From positions 120,242 through 184,241 of the forward strand of contig NZ_JAQIPB010000011.1 in assembly GCF_028023875.1 (NCBI RefSeq): DNA of 64,000 nucleotides, read 5' to 3'. Positions within the stretch are counted from its first letter, which is position 1. Each line of letters begins with the position of its first letter. Below the pieces are notes generated by a model. It was not told the origin of the DNA. It worked only from the letters and a program-made list of their open reading frames with translations, and ran no database searches. This DNA comes from Xenophilus arseniciresistens. Its GTDB lineage: Bacteria > Pseudomonadota > Gammaproteobacteria > Burkholderiales > Burkholderiaceae_C. Of the stretch, positions 43,717 to 52,001 are shown piece by piece. The position numbers and the translations under genes are program-made.

Positions 43717-44961
43717 ATGCCGGCCTCCGTCCTTCCCGTTCGCCACTCCCTGCCGATGGTGGTGCAGCAGCACTTTGACAGCGTGGATGTGCTGCGGTCC
43801 ACGCGCTCGCTGCTGGTCCGGGCTCCGCATGTCCGGCTTCACCAACTGCAGCGCCTGGACGAGCGCATTGCCGCAAGCCTGGACGGCTTGACGGTGGCCG
43901 GCGAATCTGGCCAGGCGTTGTGCCGGGCAGCGCTCGACGGCCCTACGAAGGGGGCGATGTTCGCCGCGACCGTGCAGGCCATCGAGCACCGCGACCCCGC
44001 GCTGCTGGAGCGGCTGCTGTGCCTGTGCGAAGCCAGTGCGTCGCTGCGTCCCGGACTGGTCTCCGCTTTCGGCTGGCAGTCGCACGAAGCGCTGCGCGGC
44101 ATTGTGCGTGCGCTGGCCGACTCGCCGGTGGGCTTCCGGCGCGGCGTAGCCCTTGCCGCGTGCGTGGCGCGCAGGGTCGATCCAGGCGAGATACTCACCC
44201 GGGCAATAGAGGACGCCCAGACCACGAAAGATGCCGTGGTCGCCGCAGGCCGGCTGGGGCGCATGGATCTCCTGCCGGATTGCATCGCGTTCATGAACAG
44301 CAGCGACGAGCCCGGTCGCCACGAGGCTGCCAGAGCCGGCGTGCTGCTGGGCGACCGGGGCGACGCGGCTGCGGCTCTCTCCGAACTGGGGATGACCGCG
44401 GGACGCTGCCAGACTGCAGCGGCGAGCCTGGCGCTGCGCGTGCTGGCTCCGCAGGCCGCGGCGGCGCTGGTTCGCTCAATGCCTGGCAGAGGAATTGCTG
44501 ATCGGCAATTGCTCCAGGCGATAGCTGCATTGGGCGACCCGCTGTTCATGCCCGCCATCATCGAGCGCATGAGCGAACCCTCTTTGGCGCGCGTGGCCGG
44601 TGAGGCGTTCACGGCGATCACCGGCGTGGACCTCGACGAGGCCGACCTTGTAGACGCGGCAGCATCTGGCCAAGAGGAGCAAGAGGCGATCGATGAAGAT
44701 GATGAGCTGCCTTGGCCGGACCCCGGCAAAGTCCATGCTTGGTGGATGAATCATGCGCATCAGTTCGTGGTGTCGCAGTCCTATCTGGCGGGCGCGCCGC
44801 TATCGCCTGCGCATTGCCTGTCCCTCCTGAAGTCGGGACTTCAGCGTCAGCGCATCGCTGCCGCCGAGTGGCTGTGCCTGTTGCAGCCCGGCACGCCACT
44901 GTTCAATACCGCCGCCCCCGCCTGGCGCCAGCAGCGCTGGCTGGCGCAGATGGGTGCCTGA
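43717..44961 (+). CDS. TIGR02270-family HEAT-like repeat protein
   Basis: A 414-residue protein that I recognise as the TIGR02270 family, common in T6SS cargo regions. Seen are a family-type opening (HVRLHQLQRLDERIAASLDG) and alpha-helical HEAT-like repeats (PALLERLLCLCEASASLRPG, TKDAVVAAGRLGRMDLLPD, RVAGEAFTAITGVDLDEADL). An acidic linker (EEQEAIDEDDELPWPDP) precedes a C-terminal helical part. The ATG at 43717 is chosen because the earlier ATG at 43669 would overlap the previous gene by 29 bases and add a glycine/proline stretch. Function unknown; an effector-handling or second immunity role is possible. Confidence 0.8.
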   Translation: MPASVLPVRHSLPMVVQQHFDSVDVLRSTRSLLVRAPHVRLHQLQRLDERIAASLDGLTVAGESGQALCRAALDGPTKGAMFAATVQAIEHRDPALLERLLCLCEASASLRPGLVSAFGWQSHEALRGIVRALADSPVGFRRGVALAACVARRVDPGEILTRAIEDAQTTKDAVVAAGRLGRMDLLPDCIAFMNSSDEPGRHEAARAGVLLGDRGDAAAALSELGMTAGRCQTAAASLALRVLAPQAAAALVRSMPGRGIADRQLLQAIAALGDPLFMPAIIERMSEPSLARVAGEAFTAITGVDLDEADLVDAAASGQEEQEAIDEDDELPWPDPGKVHAWWMNHAHQFVVSQSYLAGAPLSPAHCLSLLKSGLQRQRIAAAEWLCLLQPGTPLFNTAAPAWRQQRWLAQMGA

Positions 44962-44981
44962 GGGGTGCCTGAGGCCAGGCC

Positions 44982-45146
44982 ATGCACGTCGCCTGGATCT
45001 TGCTCGCGGTGGCAATCGTGTTCGCCATCGCCGCTTTCTGGAAGCGTGCACGAATGGGCCGGCCCGACATCGCCGCCCGCATCTGGCTGCGTGTGGCGCT
45101 CATCTTCACGGCCGTCGGCCTCTGGCTGCTATGGAACAGGGCATAG
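44982..45146 (+). CDS. Small two-helix membrane protein (54 residues)
   Basis: The ATG at 44982 opens a 54-residue frame ending TAG at 45146. It contains two hydrophobic helices, HVAWILLAVAIVFAIAAFW (about 2-20) and WLRVALIFTAVGLWLLW (about 35-51), separated by a basic loop KRARMGRPDIAAR. The positive-inside rule puts the loop in the cytoplasm. It begins 20 bases after the TIGR02270 gene. A role as a small inner-membrane immunity or accessory protein is speculative. Confidence 0.6.
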   Translation: MHVAWILLAVAIVFAIAAFWKRARMGRPDIAARIWLRVALIFTAVGLWLLWNRA

Positions 45147-45244
45147 CGCTTTAGACCGATGGGCAACTTGCCTATGGCGACCAATACTCGCAGGCCACGC
45201 ACCGTCCCTGGCTGCGCAATGCAAGCATGGGCGAGGACCACTGC

Positions 45245-47263
45245 ATGATTCAAATCGAAGTCCTCAGTCGACAGGACGCGCCTTCCGGGCAGCGCATCTC
45301 GGCTCAGTTCGGTCCCGAAGGTGGGACGATCGGCCGCGCCGATACCAACAAGCTGGTTCTCAGCGACCCCGACCGCACCGTTTCGCGCGTGCATGCGCAG
45401 GTGCTGTTCCGCGATGGCGGCTACGTGATCGTGGACCGCGGCAGCAACCCCATGCAGTGCAACGGCGAAGCCCTGGGCTCGGGCCGCGAGATGCCGCTGC
45501 GCGACGGCGACCAGCTGGTGATCGGCAGCTTCATCCTGGGCGTGCGCGCGCTGGCGCCTGCCCCCACCGCCGCGGCCGCCGCTGCGTCGCCGGCCGCGGC
45601 TGACTTGGTGCAGACCCGCAGCCCGGCGGCCGACGACCCCTTTGCCGACCTGCTGGCCGGGCTGGGCAGTCCGGCTGCTGCTGCACCTGCTGGCTCCGCT
45701 GCGTCCTTTGCTGCAGCCCCACCGTCGCTGCCCGACGCTGGCTTTGGCAGCAGCGGCAGCAGCTCGCCCATGGCCGATCCGCTGGGCTTTGCGGCGCCTG
45801 CGCCCACTGGCGCGGCCGACCCCTTCGCCGACCTGCTGGGGCCCGGCTCCGGCGGTGCCGGCGCATTTGGGGCCGCGCCACCGCCTTCCGACGACTTCCT
45901 GGCGCTGGGCCTGCCCGCGGCGGCATCGCCCACGGCCGGCGCCCAGCGCATCGACGAGCTGTTCGGCGGCGTGGCGGGCGGCCTGGGCGGCGATCCGCTG
46001 GCGCTGTCGCCGCTGGCCGACCCGCTGCTGCAGCCCAATACCGCGGCCAGCGCCGACCCGCTCGCCGCCTTTGGCCAGGCGCCCGTGGCGCCGCAGGCCG
46101 CGCGCAGCGACCACCTGCCCATCGGCCAGTTCGGCTTCGTGCCGCCCACCGGCCGCACCGCGGCGCCGGCAGCGCCCGCAGAGGAGCCGCTGGGCTTCGA
46201 CGACCAGACGGGGCAACCGATCCGCATCTCGCGCCCGCCCGTGGCGCGTGCGCCTGGTGCCCCTGGTTCCGCTTCGCAGCCACCGGCCGCACCTGCGCCC
46301 ATCGCGCCCGTCGCGGCCATGCCCGCACCTGCATCCGCATCGCCAGACCCGTTCGCGGGCCTGACGCAAGGCTTTGGCGCGCCCGCCGCTTCGCCCGCCA
46401 GCGCGCCCGTGCCCGGCCTGCCCGTCGCGGCCTTCGATGACCTGCTGGCCGACCTAGCGCCCGCGGCGCCCACCCCGGCGCCACCGCCACCTCAGGCGGC
46501 GCCGGCAGCGCAGCCGCCCGCCTTTGCGGCTGCGCCTGAACCGGTGCCCGCGCCCGCTCCTGCGCCAGTGGCCGCGCCCGTCGCTGTTGCGCCTGCACCC
46601 GCCATCGCACCTGCCGCGCCCGTTGCGGCGCCCGCGGTCCCTGCGCAGCAGGCCGATGGCGATGTGCTGCTGGCCGCCTTTCTGCGTGGCCTGGGGCCCA
46701 TGCACCAGAGTCCGAGTTCGCTCACCCCGGCGCTGATGGAGCGCCTGGGCAGCCTGCTGCGCAGCGCCACCGAAGGCACCCTGCAGCTGCTGCTGACGCG
46801 CCAGGAGTTCAAGCGCGAGGTGCGCGCAGACGTCACCATGATCGCGGCCCAGGCCAACAACCCGTTGAAGTTCTCGCCCACCGCCGATGTGGCGCTGGCC
46901 CACCTGCTGGGGCCGGGCGTGCGCGGCTTCATGCCGGCCGAGGCCGCGATGCGCGACGCCTTCAACGATCTGCGCGCACACCAGTTCGGCGTGATGGTCG
47001 GCATGCGCGCGGCGCTGGAGCGGCTCATCGAGCGCTTCGGGCCCGAGGAACTGGAAAAGAAGATCGCGGCCCGCTCGGCGCTGGACAGCCTGTTTTCAGC
47101 CAACCGCAAGGCCAAGCTGTGGGACCAGTTCGTGGCCCTGTACACCACGATCGCGAGCGAGGCCGAGGACGACTTCCACACGCTGTTCGGCAAGGCCTTC
47201 CTGCAGGCCTATGAAGAGCAGATGGACAGGTTGAAGGATGCCGAAGGCGGCCGCTCCAACTGA
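45245..47263 (+). CDS. tagH: T6SS FHA-domain protein TagH
   Basis: A 672-residue protein. The N-terminal forkhead-associated domain (about 1-100) has IGRADTNKLVLSDPDRTVSR, VHAQVLFRDGGYVIVD and GSNPMQCNG, the residues that bind phosphothreonine. A very long Ala/Pro-rich low-complexity linker (about 105-470) follows. The C-terminal TagH domain (about 475-672) has LMERLGSLLRSATEGTLQLL, EFKREVRADVTMIAAQANNP and DDFHTLFGKAFLQAYEEQMD. The ATG at 45245 starts straight into the FHA fold (MIQIEVLSRQD). FHA proteins are the phosphorylation targets of PpkA kinases and promote assembly. Confidence 0.93.
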   Translation: MIQIEVLSRQDAPSGQRISAQFGPEGGTIGRADTNKLVLSDPDRTVSRVHAQVLFRDGGYVIVDRGSNPMQCNGEALGSGREMPLRDGDQLVIGSFILGVRALAPAPTAAAAAASPAAADLVQTRSPAADDPFADLLAGLGSPAAAAPAGSAASFAAAPPSLPDAGFGSSGSSSPMADPLGFAAPAPTGAADPFADLLGPGSGGAGAFGAAPPPSDDFLALGLPAAASPTAGAQRIDELFGGVAGGLGGDPLALSPLADPLLQPNTAASADPLAAFGQAPVAPQAARSDHLPIGQFGFVPPTGRTAAPAAPAEEPLGFDDQTGQPIRISRPPVARAPGAPGSASQPPAAPAPIAPVAAMPAPASASPDPFAGLTQGFGAPAASPASAPVPGLPVAAFDDLLADLAPAAPTPAPPPPQAAPAAQPPAFAAAPEPVPAPAPAPVAAPVAVAPAPAIAPAAPVAAPAVPAQQADGDVLLAAFLRGLGPMHQSPSSLTPALMERLGSLLRSATEGTLQLLLTRQEFKREVRADVTMIAAQANNPLKFSPTADVALAHLLGPGVRGFMPAEAAMRDAFNDLRAHQFGVMVGMRAALERLIERFGPEELEKKIAARSALDSLFSANRKAKLWDQFVALYTTIASEAEDDFHTLFGKAFLQAYEEQMDRLKDAEGGRSN

Positions 47264-47288
47264 GACCGGATGCAGGAGGGGAAGGGTT

Positions 47289-48089
47289 TTGGACATCGAT
47301 CTCGTCACGCTGTCGAAGCAGGGTGGCCGCGACTACAACGAAGACGTCTATGGGCATTGGCACAACGGCCACTACGTGGCCTGCCTGGTGGCGGATGGTG
47401 CCGGTGGCCATGGCGGCGGCGATGTGGCGGCGGCCACGGCGCGCGCCAGCATCCTGAACGGCTTTGCCGCAGGCCCCACCCTGGATGCGACGACGATCCA
47501 GCAGCTGCTGGAGCAGGCCAACCTGGCCGTGGTGGCGCGCCAGGCCGAAGGGGGCAAGCTGGCCAGCATGCGCTCCACCATCGTGCTGGCGGCCGTCGAC
47601 CTGGAGCAGCAGGCGCTGCTCTGGGCCCACAGCGGCGACAGCCGTGCCTACCTGTTTCGCGGCGGCTCCATCGTGGCCCGCACCACCGACCACAGCCTGG
47701 TGCAGCAGATGGTGGCCAGCGGCATGCTCGACGACGAGTCGGCGCGCATGCACCCGCAGCGCAACATGCTGCTGTCGGCTTTGGGCTCGGTGAACGAGCC
47801 GCCCGAGATCGCGGTGTCCGACCGCATGCGGCTGCAGCCTGGCGATGTGCTGCTGCTGTGCTCCGACGGCGTGTGGGAGCCGCTGGGCGATGAGGTCCTG
47901 GTCGACAGCCTGCATGCCTCTCGCACGGCAGCGCAGTGGGCCGACGAGATCGATCTCCTGGTCCAGTCGCATGCCAAGCCCGGGCACGACAACTACACGG
48001 CCCTGGTGCTGTGGGTTAGGCAGGACGACGACGACACCACCCGCCTGATGGGCGCCGACGAGCTTCTGCCCGCCACCAGCGCCCCCTGA
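47289..48089 (+). CDS. pppA: PP2C-type phosphatase (PppA-like)
   Basis: A 266-residue soluble phosphatase with all PP2C metal-binding motifs: GGRDYNEDVYG, VADGAGGHGGGD, SGDSRAYLFRGG, TTDHSLVQQMV, LLLCSDGVWEPL and GHDNYTALVL. In T6SS loci PppA removes the phosphate that PpkA adds to the FHA protein. The start is placed at the TTG at 47289, which follows a GAGGGGAAGGG ribosome site and gives the family's usual opening; an ATG at 47238 inside the end of tagH is the alternative. A strong terminator follows 24 bases after the stop. Confidence 0.92.
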   Translation: MDIDLVTLSKQGGRDYNEDVYGHWHNGHYVACLVADGAGGHGGGDVAAATARASILNGFAAGPTLDATTIQQLLEQANLAVVARQAEGGKLASMRSTIVLAAVDLEQQALLWAHSGDSRAYLFRGGSIVARTTDHSLVQQMVASGMLDDESARMHPQRNMLLSALGSVNEPPEIAVSDRMRLQPGDVLLLCSDGVWEPLGDEVLVDSLHASRTAAQWADEIDLLVQSHAKPGHDNYTALVLWVRQDDDDTTRLMGADELLPATSAP

Positions 48090-48112
48090 AGCCGCCATCG
48101 CAGAAAAACAGC

Positions 48113-48175
48113 AAAAGGGCCGGCTGATGCAGACCCGCTGCCTGGCAGCGGAACCTGCAGCAGCCGGCCCTTTTT
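48113..48175. terminator. Bidirectional intrinsic terminator between pppA and hcp
   Basis: AAAAGGGCCGGCTG (48113-48126) pairs perfectly with CAGCCGGCCCTTTT (48161-48174), giving a GC-rich stem with T-runs on both strands. The loop holds a second hairpin (CCGCTGCC with GGCAGCGG near 48135-48151). It lies between two convergent genes and can end both transcripts. Confidence 0.9.
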
Positions 48176-48206
48176 GGTCGGGTCGGTGCCGAGCGAGGAA
48201 GAAGGC

Positions 48207-48689
48207 TCAGGCCTTCTCGTTCTCGGGGATCTTCCAGCCGGCCGTCTTGGCGGCTTCACCCGAACCGTCGGCCTTCTGCGGCACGTATTCGTAGTCGAAG
48301 CGGCCGAAGTTCAGGACGATGTTCTCGGTCAGGCGGTCTTCGCCGCCGCTGCCGCCGGTGTTGATGGACGAGACGATGACGTCCGTCAGCTTGATCTTGA
48401 TGTACTCGAGCGGCTTGTCGCCGGCCTTGCGCACCACCAGCGTGGCTTCCTTGATGTGGGTGCCGGCGCAGCAGGCCAGCAGCAGGGCATGCGAGCTGCT
48501 GTCGATGTACTTGGTGAACGACAGATCCTGAACGCTGACCTTGCCCGAGCCCGAGCCGCCGCCCATGTGGGTGGTGCCGGACTGGCTCACGCCCCAGCTC
48601 CAAGCCAGCACGTCGATTTCCTTGGCGTGCTTCGCGTCCTTCGCTTCGCCTTCGATCTTGTCGATCTTGATGAACATGTCTACAGCCAT
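48207..48689 (-). CDS. hcp: T6SS tube protein Hcp (TssD)
   Basis: A 160-residue canonical Hcp that forms the inner tube. Features are MAVDMFIKIDKIEGEAKDAK, IDVLAWSWGVSQSG, VQDLSFTKYIDSSSHALLLA and LEYIKIKLTDVIVSSINTGG, with the C-terminal RFDYEYVPQKADGSG. The ATG at 48689 has GAAAGGT upstream. It is the last gene of the minus-strand tssA-tssB-tssC-hcp group, 130 bases after tssC. That gap may hold its own promoter, since Hcp is needed in excess, but none was recognised. Confidence 0.97.
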   Translation of the reverse strand: MAVDMFIKIDKIEGEAKDAKHAKEIDVLAWSWGVSQSGTTHMGGGSGSGKVSVQDLSFTKYIDSSSHALLLACCAGTHIKEATLVVRKAGDKPLEYIKIKLTDVIVSSINTGGSGGEDRLTENIVLNFGRFDYEYVPQKADGSGEAAKTAGWKIPENEKA

Positions 48690-48819
48690 GGTGCTTACCT
48701 TTCAAGAAGTGGTGGATAAAAAGGGCTTCCGTGCGCCGGATCGGTTTGGCAAGCCCGGGAGCTGATGAGAGAACGAACCGGGGAATGTTTTTTTGAAGCT
48801 TGCAGCGGTCGCGGGCAAC

Positions 48820-50313
48820 TTAATTTGCACCCTTGGCCGAAGGCAGCTTGGAGACCAGGCGCAGCGACACCGTCAGGCCTTCGAGCTGGTAGTGCGGGCG
48901 CAGGAAGAATTTGGAGGTGTAGTAGCCGGGGTTGCCCTCGATCTCCTCCACCACCACCTCGGCCGCAGCCAGAGGCTTCTTGGCCTTGGTCTCTTCCGAG
49001 GAGTTGGCGGGGTCGCCATCCACGTAGTTCATGATCCACTTGTTCAGCCAGCGCTGCATCTCGTCCTTTTCCTTGAAGCTGCCGACCTTGTCGCGCACGA
49101 TGCACTTGAGGTAGTGCGCGAAGCGGTTGCAGGCAAACAGATAGGGCAGGCGTGCCGCCAGGTTGGCGTTGGCCGTGGCGTCCGGGTCGTCGTACTCGGC
49201 CGGCTTGTGCAGCGACTGAGCGCCGATGAAGGCCGCGAAGTCGGAGTTCTTGCGGTGGATCAGCGACAGCAGGCCCGCCTTGGACAGCTCGGCCTCGCGG
49301 CGGTCGCTGATGGCGATCTCGGTCGGGCACTTCTGGTCCACGCCGCCGTCGTCGCTGGGGAAGGTGTGCAGCGGCAGGTTCTCCACGGCGCCGCCCGACT
49401 CGATGCCGCGGATGCGCGAGCCCCAGCCGTACAGCTTGTACGAGCGGTTGATGTTGGTGGCCATCGCATAGGCCGCGTTGGCCCAGGCGTACTTGCTGTG
49501 GTCGGCGCCGGCCGTGTCTTCCTCGAAGTCGAATTCCTCGATCGGGTTGGTGTTGGCGCCGTAGGGCGTGCGCGCCAGGAAGCGCGGCATGCACAGGCCC
49601 AGGTACTTGGAGTCGTCGGACTCGCGCAGCGAGCGCCAGCCGGCGTACTCGGGCGTCAGGAAAATCTTGGTGAGATCGCGCGGGTTGGCCAGCTCCTGCC
49701 AGCTTTCCATCTGCATCAGCGAGGGGCTGGCGCCGGTGATGAAGGGCGCATGGGCCGAGGCCGCGATCTTGGCCATCTCGCCCAGCAGCTCCACGTCGGG
49801 CGGGCTCTGGTCGAAGTGGTAGTCGCCCACGATGGCGCCGAAGGGCTCGCCGCCGAACTGGCCGTACTCCTGCTCATAGACCTTCTTGAACATCGGGCTC
49901 TGGTCCCAGGCCGCGCCCTTGAACTTCTTCAGGGTCTTGGCCAGCTCCTGCTTGGAGATGTCCATCACGCGGATCTTCAGGTGCTCGTCGGTCTCGGTGT
50001 TGTTCACCATGTAGTGCAGGCCGCGCCATGCACTTTCGAGCTTTTGATAGTCGGGGTGGTGGATGATCTTGTTGATCTGCTCGGTCAGCTTGGCGTCGAT
50101 GGCCGCGATCATGGCCTGGATCGACTTGGTCACGTCCTTGCTGATCAGCTGCGTCTGCCCCAGCGCCTGCTGGGCCAGCGTCAGCACGGCGGCTTCGACG
50201 GCGCTCTTGGCTTCGTCGCTGCGCGGCTTGAATTCCTTCTGCAGCAGTGAAGCGAAGTCGCCGCCTGCGTATTCGACGTCCTTGAGCGCGCTCTGCTGGA
50301 GTGCGTCTGCCAT
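48820..50313 (-). CDS. tssC: T6SS sheath large subunit TssC
   Basis: A 497-residue sheath protein that pairs with TssB to form the contractile sheath. Signals are KLESAWRGLHYMVNNTETDE, GEPFGAIVGDYHFDQSPPD, AHAPFITGASPSLMQMESW and FEEDTAGADHSKYAWANAAY. The C-terminal part includes NSEDFAAFIGAQS-like HRKNSDFAAFIGAQS and YFLRPHYQLEG-like FFLRPHYQLEGLTVSLRLVS. A GGAG ribosome site precedes the ATG. It lies 28 bases after tssB. Confidence 0.97.
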   Translation of the reverse strand: MADALQQSALKDVEYAGGDFASLLQKEFKPRSDEAKSAVEAAVLTLAQQALGQTQLISKDVTKSIQAMIAAIDAKLTEQINKIIHHPDYQKLESAWRGLHYMVNNTETDEHLKIRVMDISKQELAKTLKKFKGAAWDQSPMFKKVYEQEYGQFGGEPFGAIVGDYHFDQSPPDVELLGEMAKIAASAHAPFITGASPSLMQMESWQELANPRDLTKIFLTPEYAGWRSLRESDDSKYLGLCMPRFLARTPYGANTNPIEEFDFEEDTAGADHSKYAWANAAYAMATNINRSYKLYGWGSRIRGIESGGAVENLPLHTFPSDDGGVDQKCPTEIAISDRREAELSKAGLLSLIHRKNSDFAAFIGAQSLHKPAEYDDPDATANANLAARLPYLFACNRFAHYLKCIVRDKVGSFKEKDEMQRWLNKWIMNYVDGDPANSSEETKAKKPLAAAEVVVEEIEGNPGYYTSKFFLRPHYQLEGLTVSLRLVSKLPSAKGAN

Positions 50314-50341
50314 GGTGTTTTCTCCTCGGTACGATGGGGTC

Positions 50342-50851
50342 TCAGGCGGCGCTGCCGTCTTCGGGCTTCTTGGCGGCTGCCAGCGATTGCAGCAGGGCCG
50401 GGTCTTCCAGGACCTTGGCCAGCAGCTCTTCCGCGCCGCCCTTGCCGTCCATGTAGGTCACCAGGTTCGACAGCTGCGTGCGCGCTTCCAGCAGCTTGTT
50501 CAGCGAGTCGACCTTGCGTGCCACGGCGGCCGGCGAAAAGTCTTCCATGTTCTCGAAGGTGAGTTCCACCTTCAGATCGCCCTCACCCGTGAGCGTGTTC
50601 TCCACCGCGAAGGCGGCGCGCGGCTTCATGGCCTTCATGCGGGTGTCGAAGTTGTCGACGTCGAACTCCAGGAACTTGCGGTCCGCCACCGGCGCCAGCG
50701 GGTCCGCGGGCTTGCCCGACAGGTCGGCCAGCACGCCCATCACGAAAGGCAGCTGCACTTTCTTTTCGGCGCCGTACAACTCGACGTCGTACTCGATCTG
50801 CACGCGCGGTGCCCGGTTGCGGGCGATGAATTTCTGGCTGCTCTTGGACAT
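50342..50851 (-). CDS. tssB: T6SS sheath small subunit TssB
   Basis: A 169-residue sheath protein beginning MSKSSQKFIARNRAPRVQIE, with KVQLPFVMGVLADLSG and DRKFLEFDVDNFDTRMKAMK, all typical of TssB/VipA. The N-terminal strands mesh with TssC. AAGGAG lies before the ATG. It stands 47 bases after tssA and 28 bases before tssC, in one operon. Confidence 0.97.
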   Translation of the reverse strand: MSKSSQKFIARNRAPRVQIEYDVELYGAEKKVQLPFVMGVLADLSGKPADPLAPVADRKFLEFDVDNFDTRMKAMKPRAAFAVENTLTGEGDLKVELTFENMEDFSPAAVARKVDSLNKLLEARTQLSNLVTYMDGKGGAEELLAKVLEDPALLQSLAAAKKPEDGSAA

Positions 50852-50898
50852 TGCTCAAGCTCCTTGGGAAAAGGGTGATGTGGGGCCGGCGCGCCTGC

Positions 50899-51930
50899 TT
50901 ATTCGCTGCGCTGCGCACCGGTGACGTTTTCGATCGTGCTCATCGCATCCGGGGCCAGGTTGGCGATGATGTCGAGGAAGCTCACGCCGATGAGCTTCTT
51001 GGCGCGTTCGATCAGAAGCGGCGCCGGGTTGCCGGGCTCGGTGCGCTCGAGGTAGGCGATCACGCGGTCCAGCATCTGAAGGGCGTCCTGGCGGGTCTGG
51101 ATCTCGCCGCGCACCGCCAGGGGCTGGCCGGCCGCAGGGGCCGTGCCACCTTCGGCGCTGCCCTCGGCCCCGCCTTCGGCCGCCTCGGCCGCGGGTTCGC
51201 CGGCCATGGCGCGCGCCGTCTGTTGCAGCACCTGGCCGATGGCACGCAGCCGCGAGAAATCGACGGCGTCGCTGCGGCCGCTGCGCTCCGTCAGCACGCT
51301 GGTCAGCCGCGCCACGGCGCTGCCCACGCCCTGCATCTGCTGCAGCGCTTCAGGGTGCTCGGCCGCGATCTCCTGCAGCGCGCCTTCGACCTGGGCTGCG
51401 GAATAGCTCTTGTCGGTGGCCGGCAGCAGGTTGCGCACGGTGAGCACGTCGCGCACGCGCAAGGGGCCCACGCTGCGGGCGGTGCCGATGCGCGCGTCGT
51501 ACAGGTCGCGGATCAGCAGCATCTCGTCGGTCAAGGCCGCCAGCGCATTCAGGCGCATGGTCGGGTCGTTGTCGTCGTCGGTGTCCAGCGCCGGATGCAG
51601 CCCATCCCAGAAAGTGTCGTTGAGGTCGGCGAGCAACTGCATGCCCAGCAGGAAGCCGTTGAGGCCCTGCATGCGCGTGGCCGCACGCAGCAGCAGCACG
51701 GAGGGGCGCACGTCCTTGGAGCGTTGCAGCAGGGCCTGCGCCTGCTCGGAGATCTGCGGCCATTCGGGCTCGACCGCGGGGATCACCGTGTCACCGAACT
51801 GCTGCTCGGGCCGGCCTTCGGCGGCAGTGCCGAGCGCGATGAACGCCGGGTCGTATTCCAGGTCATCGCCGCACGGCGACGCCTCGCTGATGGGCGCGCG
51901 CAGGGCTTCGACGATTTCAGGAGTGAGCAT
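50899..51930 (-). CDS. tssA: T6SS cap/baseplate protein TssA (ImpA_N family)
   Basis: A 343-residue TssA. The ImpA_N domain is at the start (EALRAPISEASPCGDDLEYD, PEWPQISEQAQALLQRSKDV). A middle helical region (LLADLNDTFWDGLHPALDTD) follows. The C-terminal stretch AYLERTEPGNPAPLLIERAK is the conserved end of the shorter TssA class. TssA guides sheath priming and growth. It is the first gene of the minus-strand operon, with a promoter overlapping that of tssJ. Confidence 0.95.
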   Translation of the reverse strand: MLTPEIVEALRAPISEASPCGDDLEYDPAFIALGTAAEGRPEQQFGDTVIPAVEPEWPQISEQAQALLQRSKDVRPSVLLLRAATRMQGLNGFLLGMQLLADLNDTFWDGLHPALDTDDDNDPTMRLNALAALTDEMLLIRDLYDARIGTARSVGPLRVRDVLTVRNLLPATDKSYSAAQVEGALQEIAAEHPEALQQMQGVGSAVARLTSVLTERSGRSDAVDFSRLRAIGQVLQQTARAMAGEPAAEAAEGGAEGSAEGGTAPAAGQPLAVRGEIQTRQDALQMLDRVIAYLERTEPGNPAPLLIERAKKLIGVSFLDIIANLAPDAMSTIENVTGAQRSE

Positions 51931-51931
51931 G

Positions 51932-51983
51932 TTGCCAGTGAAGATTCACTGCGGATAATCGAAGATGGCCCTGGGCCAATCAA
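51932..51983. promoter_or_regulatory. Overlapping divergent tssA/tssJ promoters with a palindrome
   Basis: For tssJ (plus strand), TTGCCA (51932-51937), 16 bases, then GATAAT (51954-51959) match sigma-70 at 5/6 each. For tssA (minus strand), TTGATT (51983-51978), 17 bases, then GATTAT (51960-51955) use the same -10 area. The perfect palindrome CAGTGAA-GA-TTCACTG (51936-51951) fills the tssJ spacer and lies at the tssA start point, an ideal place for a repressor of both. Confidence 0.6.
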
Positions 51984-52001
51984 TGCAACGAAGGAAATAG
52001 C

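Noticed and set aside
48690..48819. Separate hcp promoter in the tssC-hcp gap.
   Set aside because: T-rich stretches are present, but no -35/-10 pair with 16-18 base spacing could be found.
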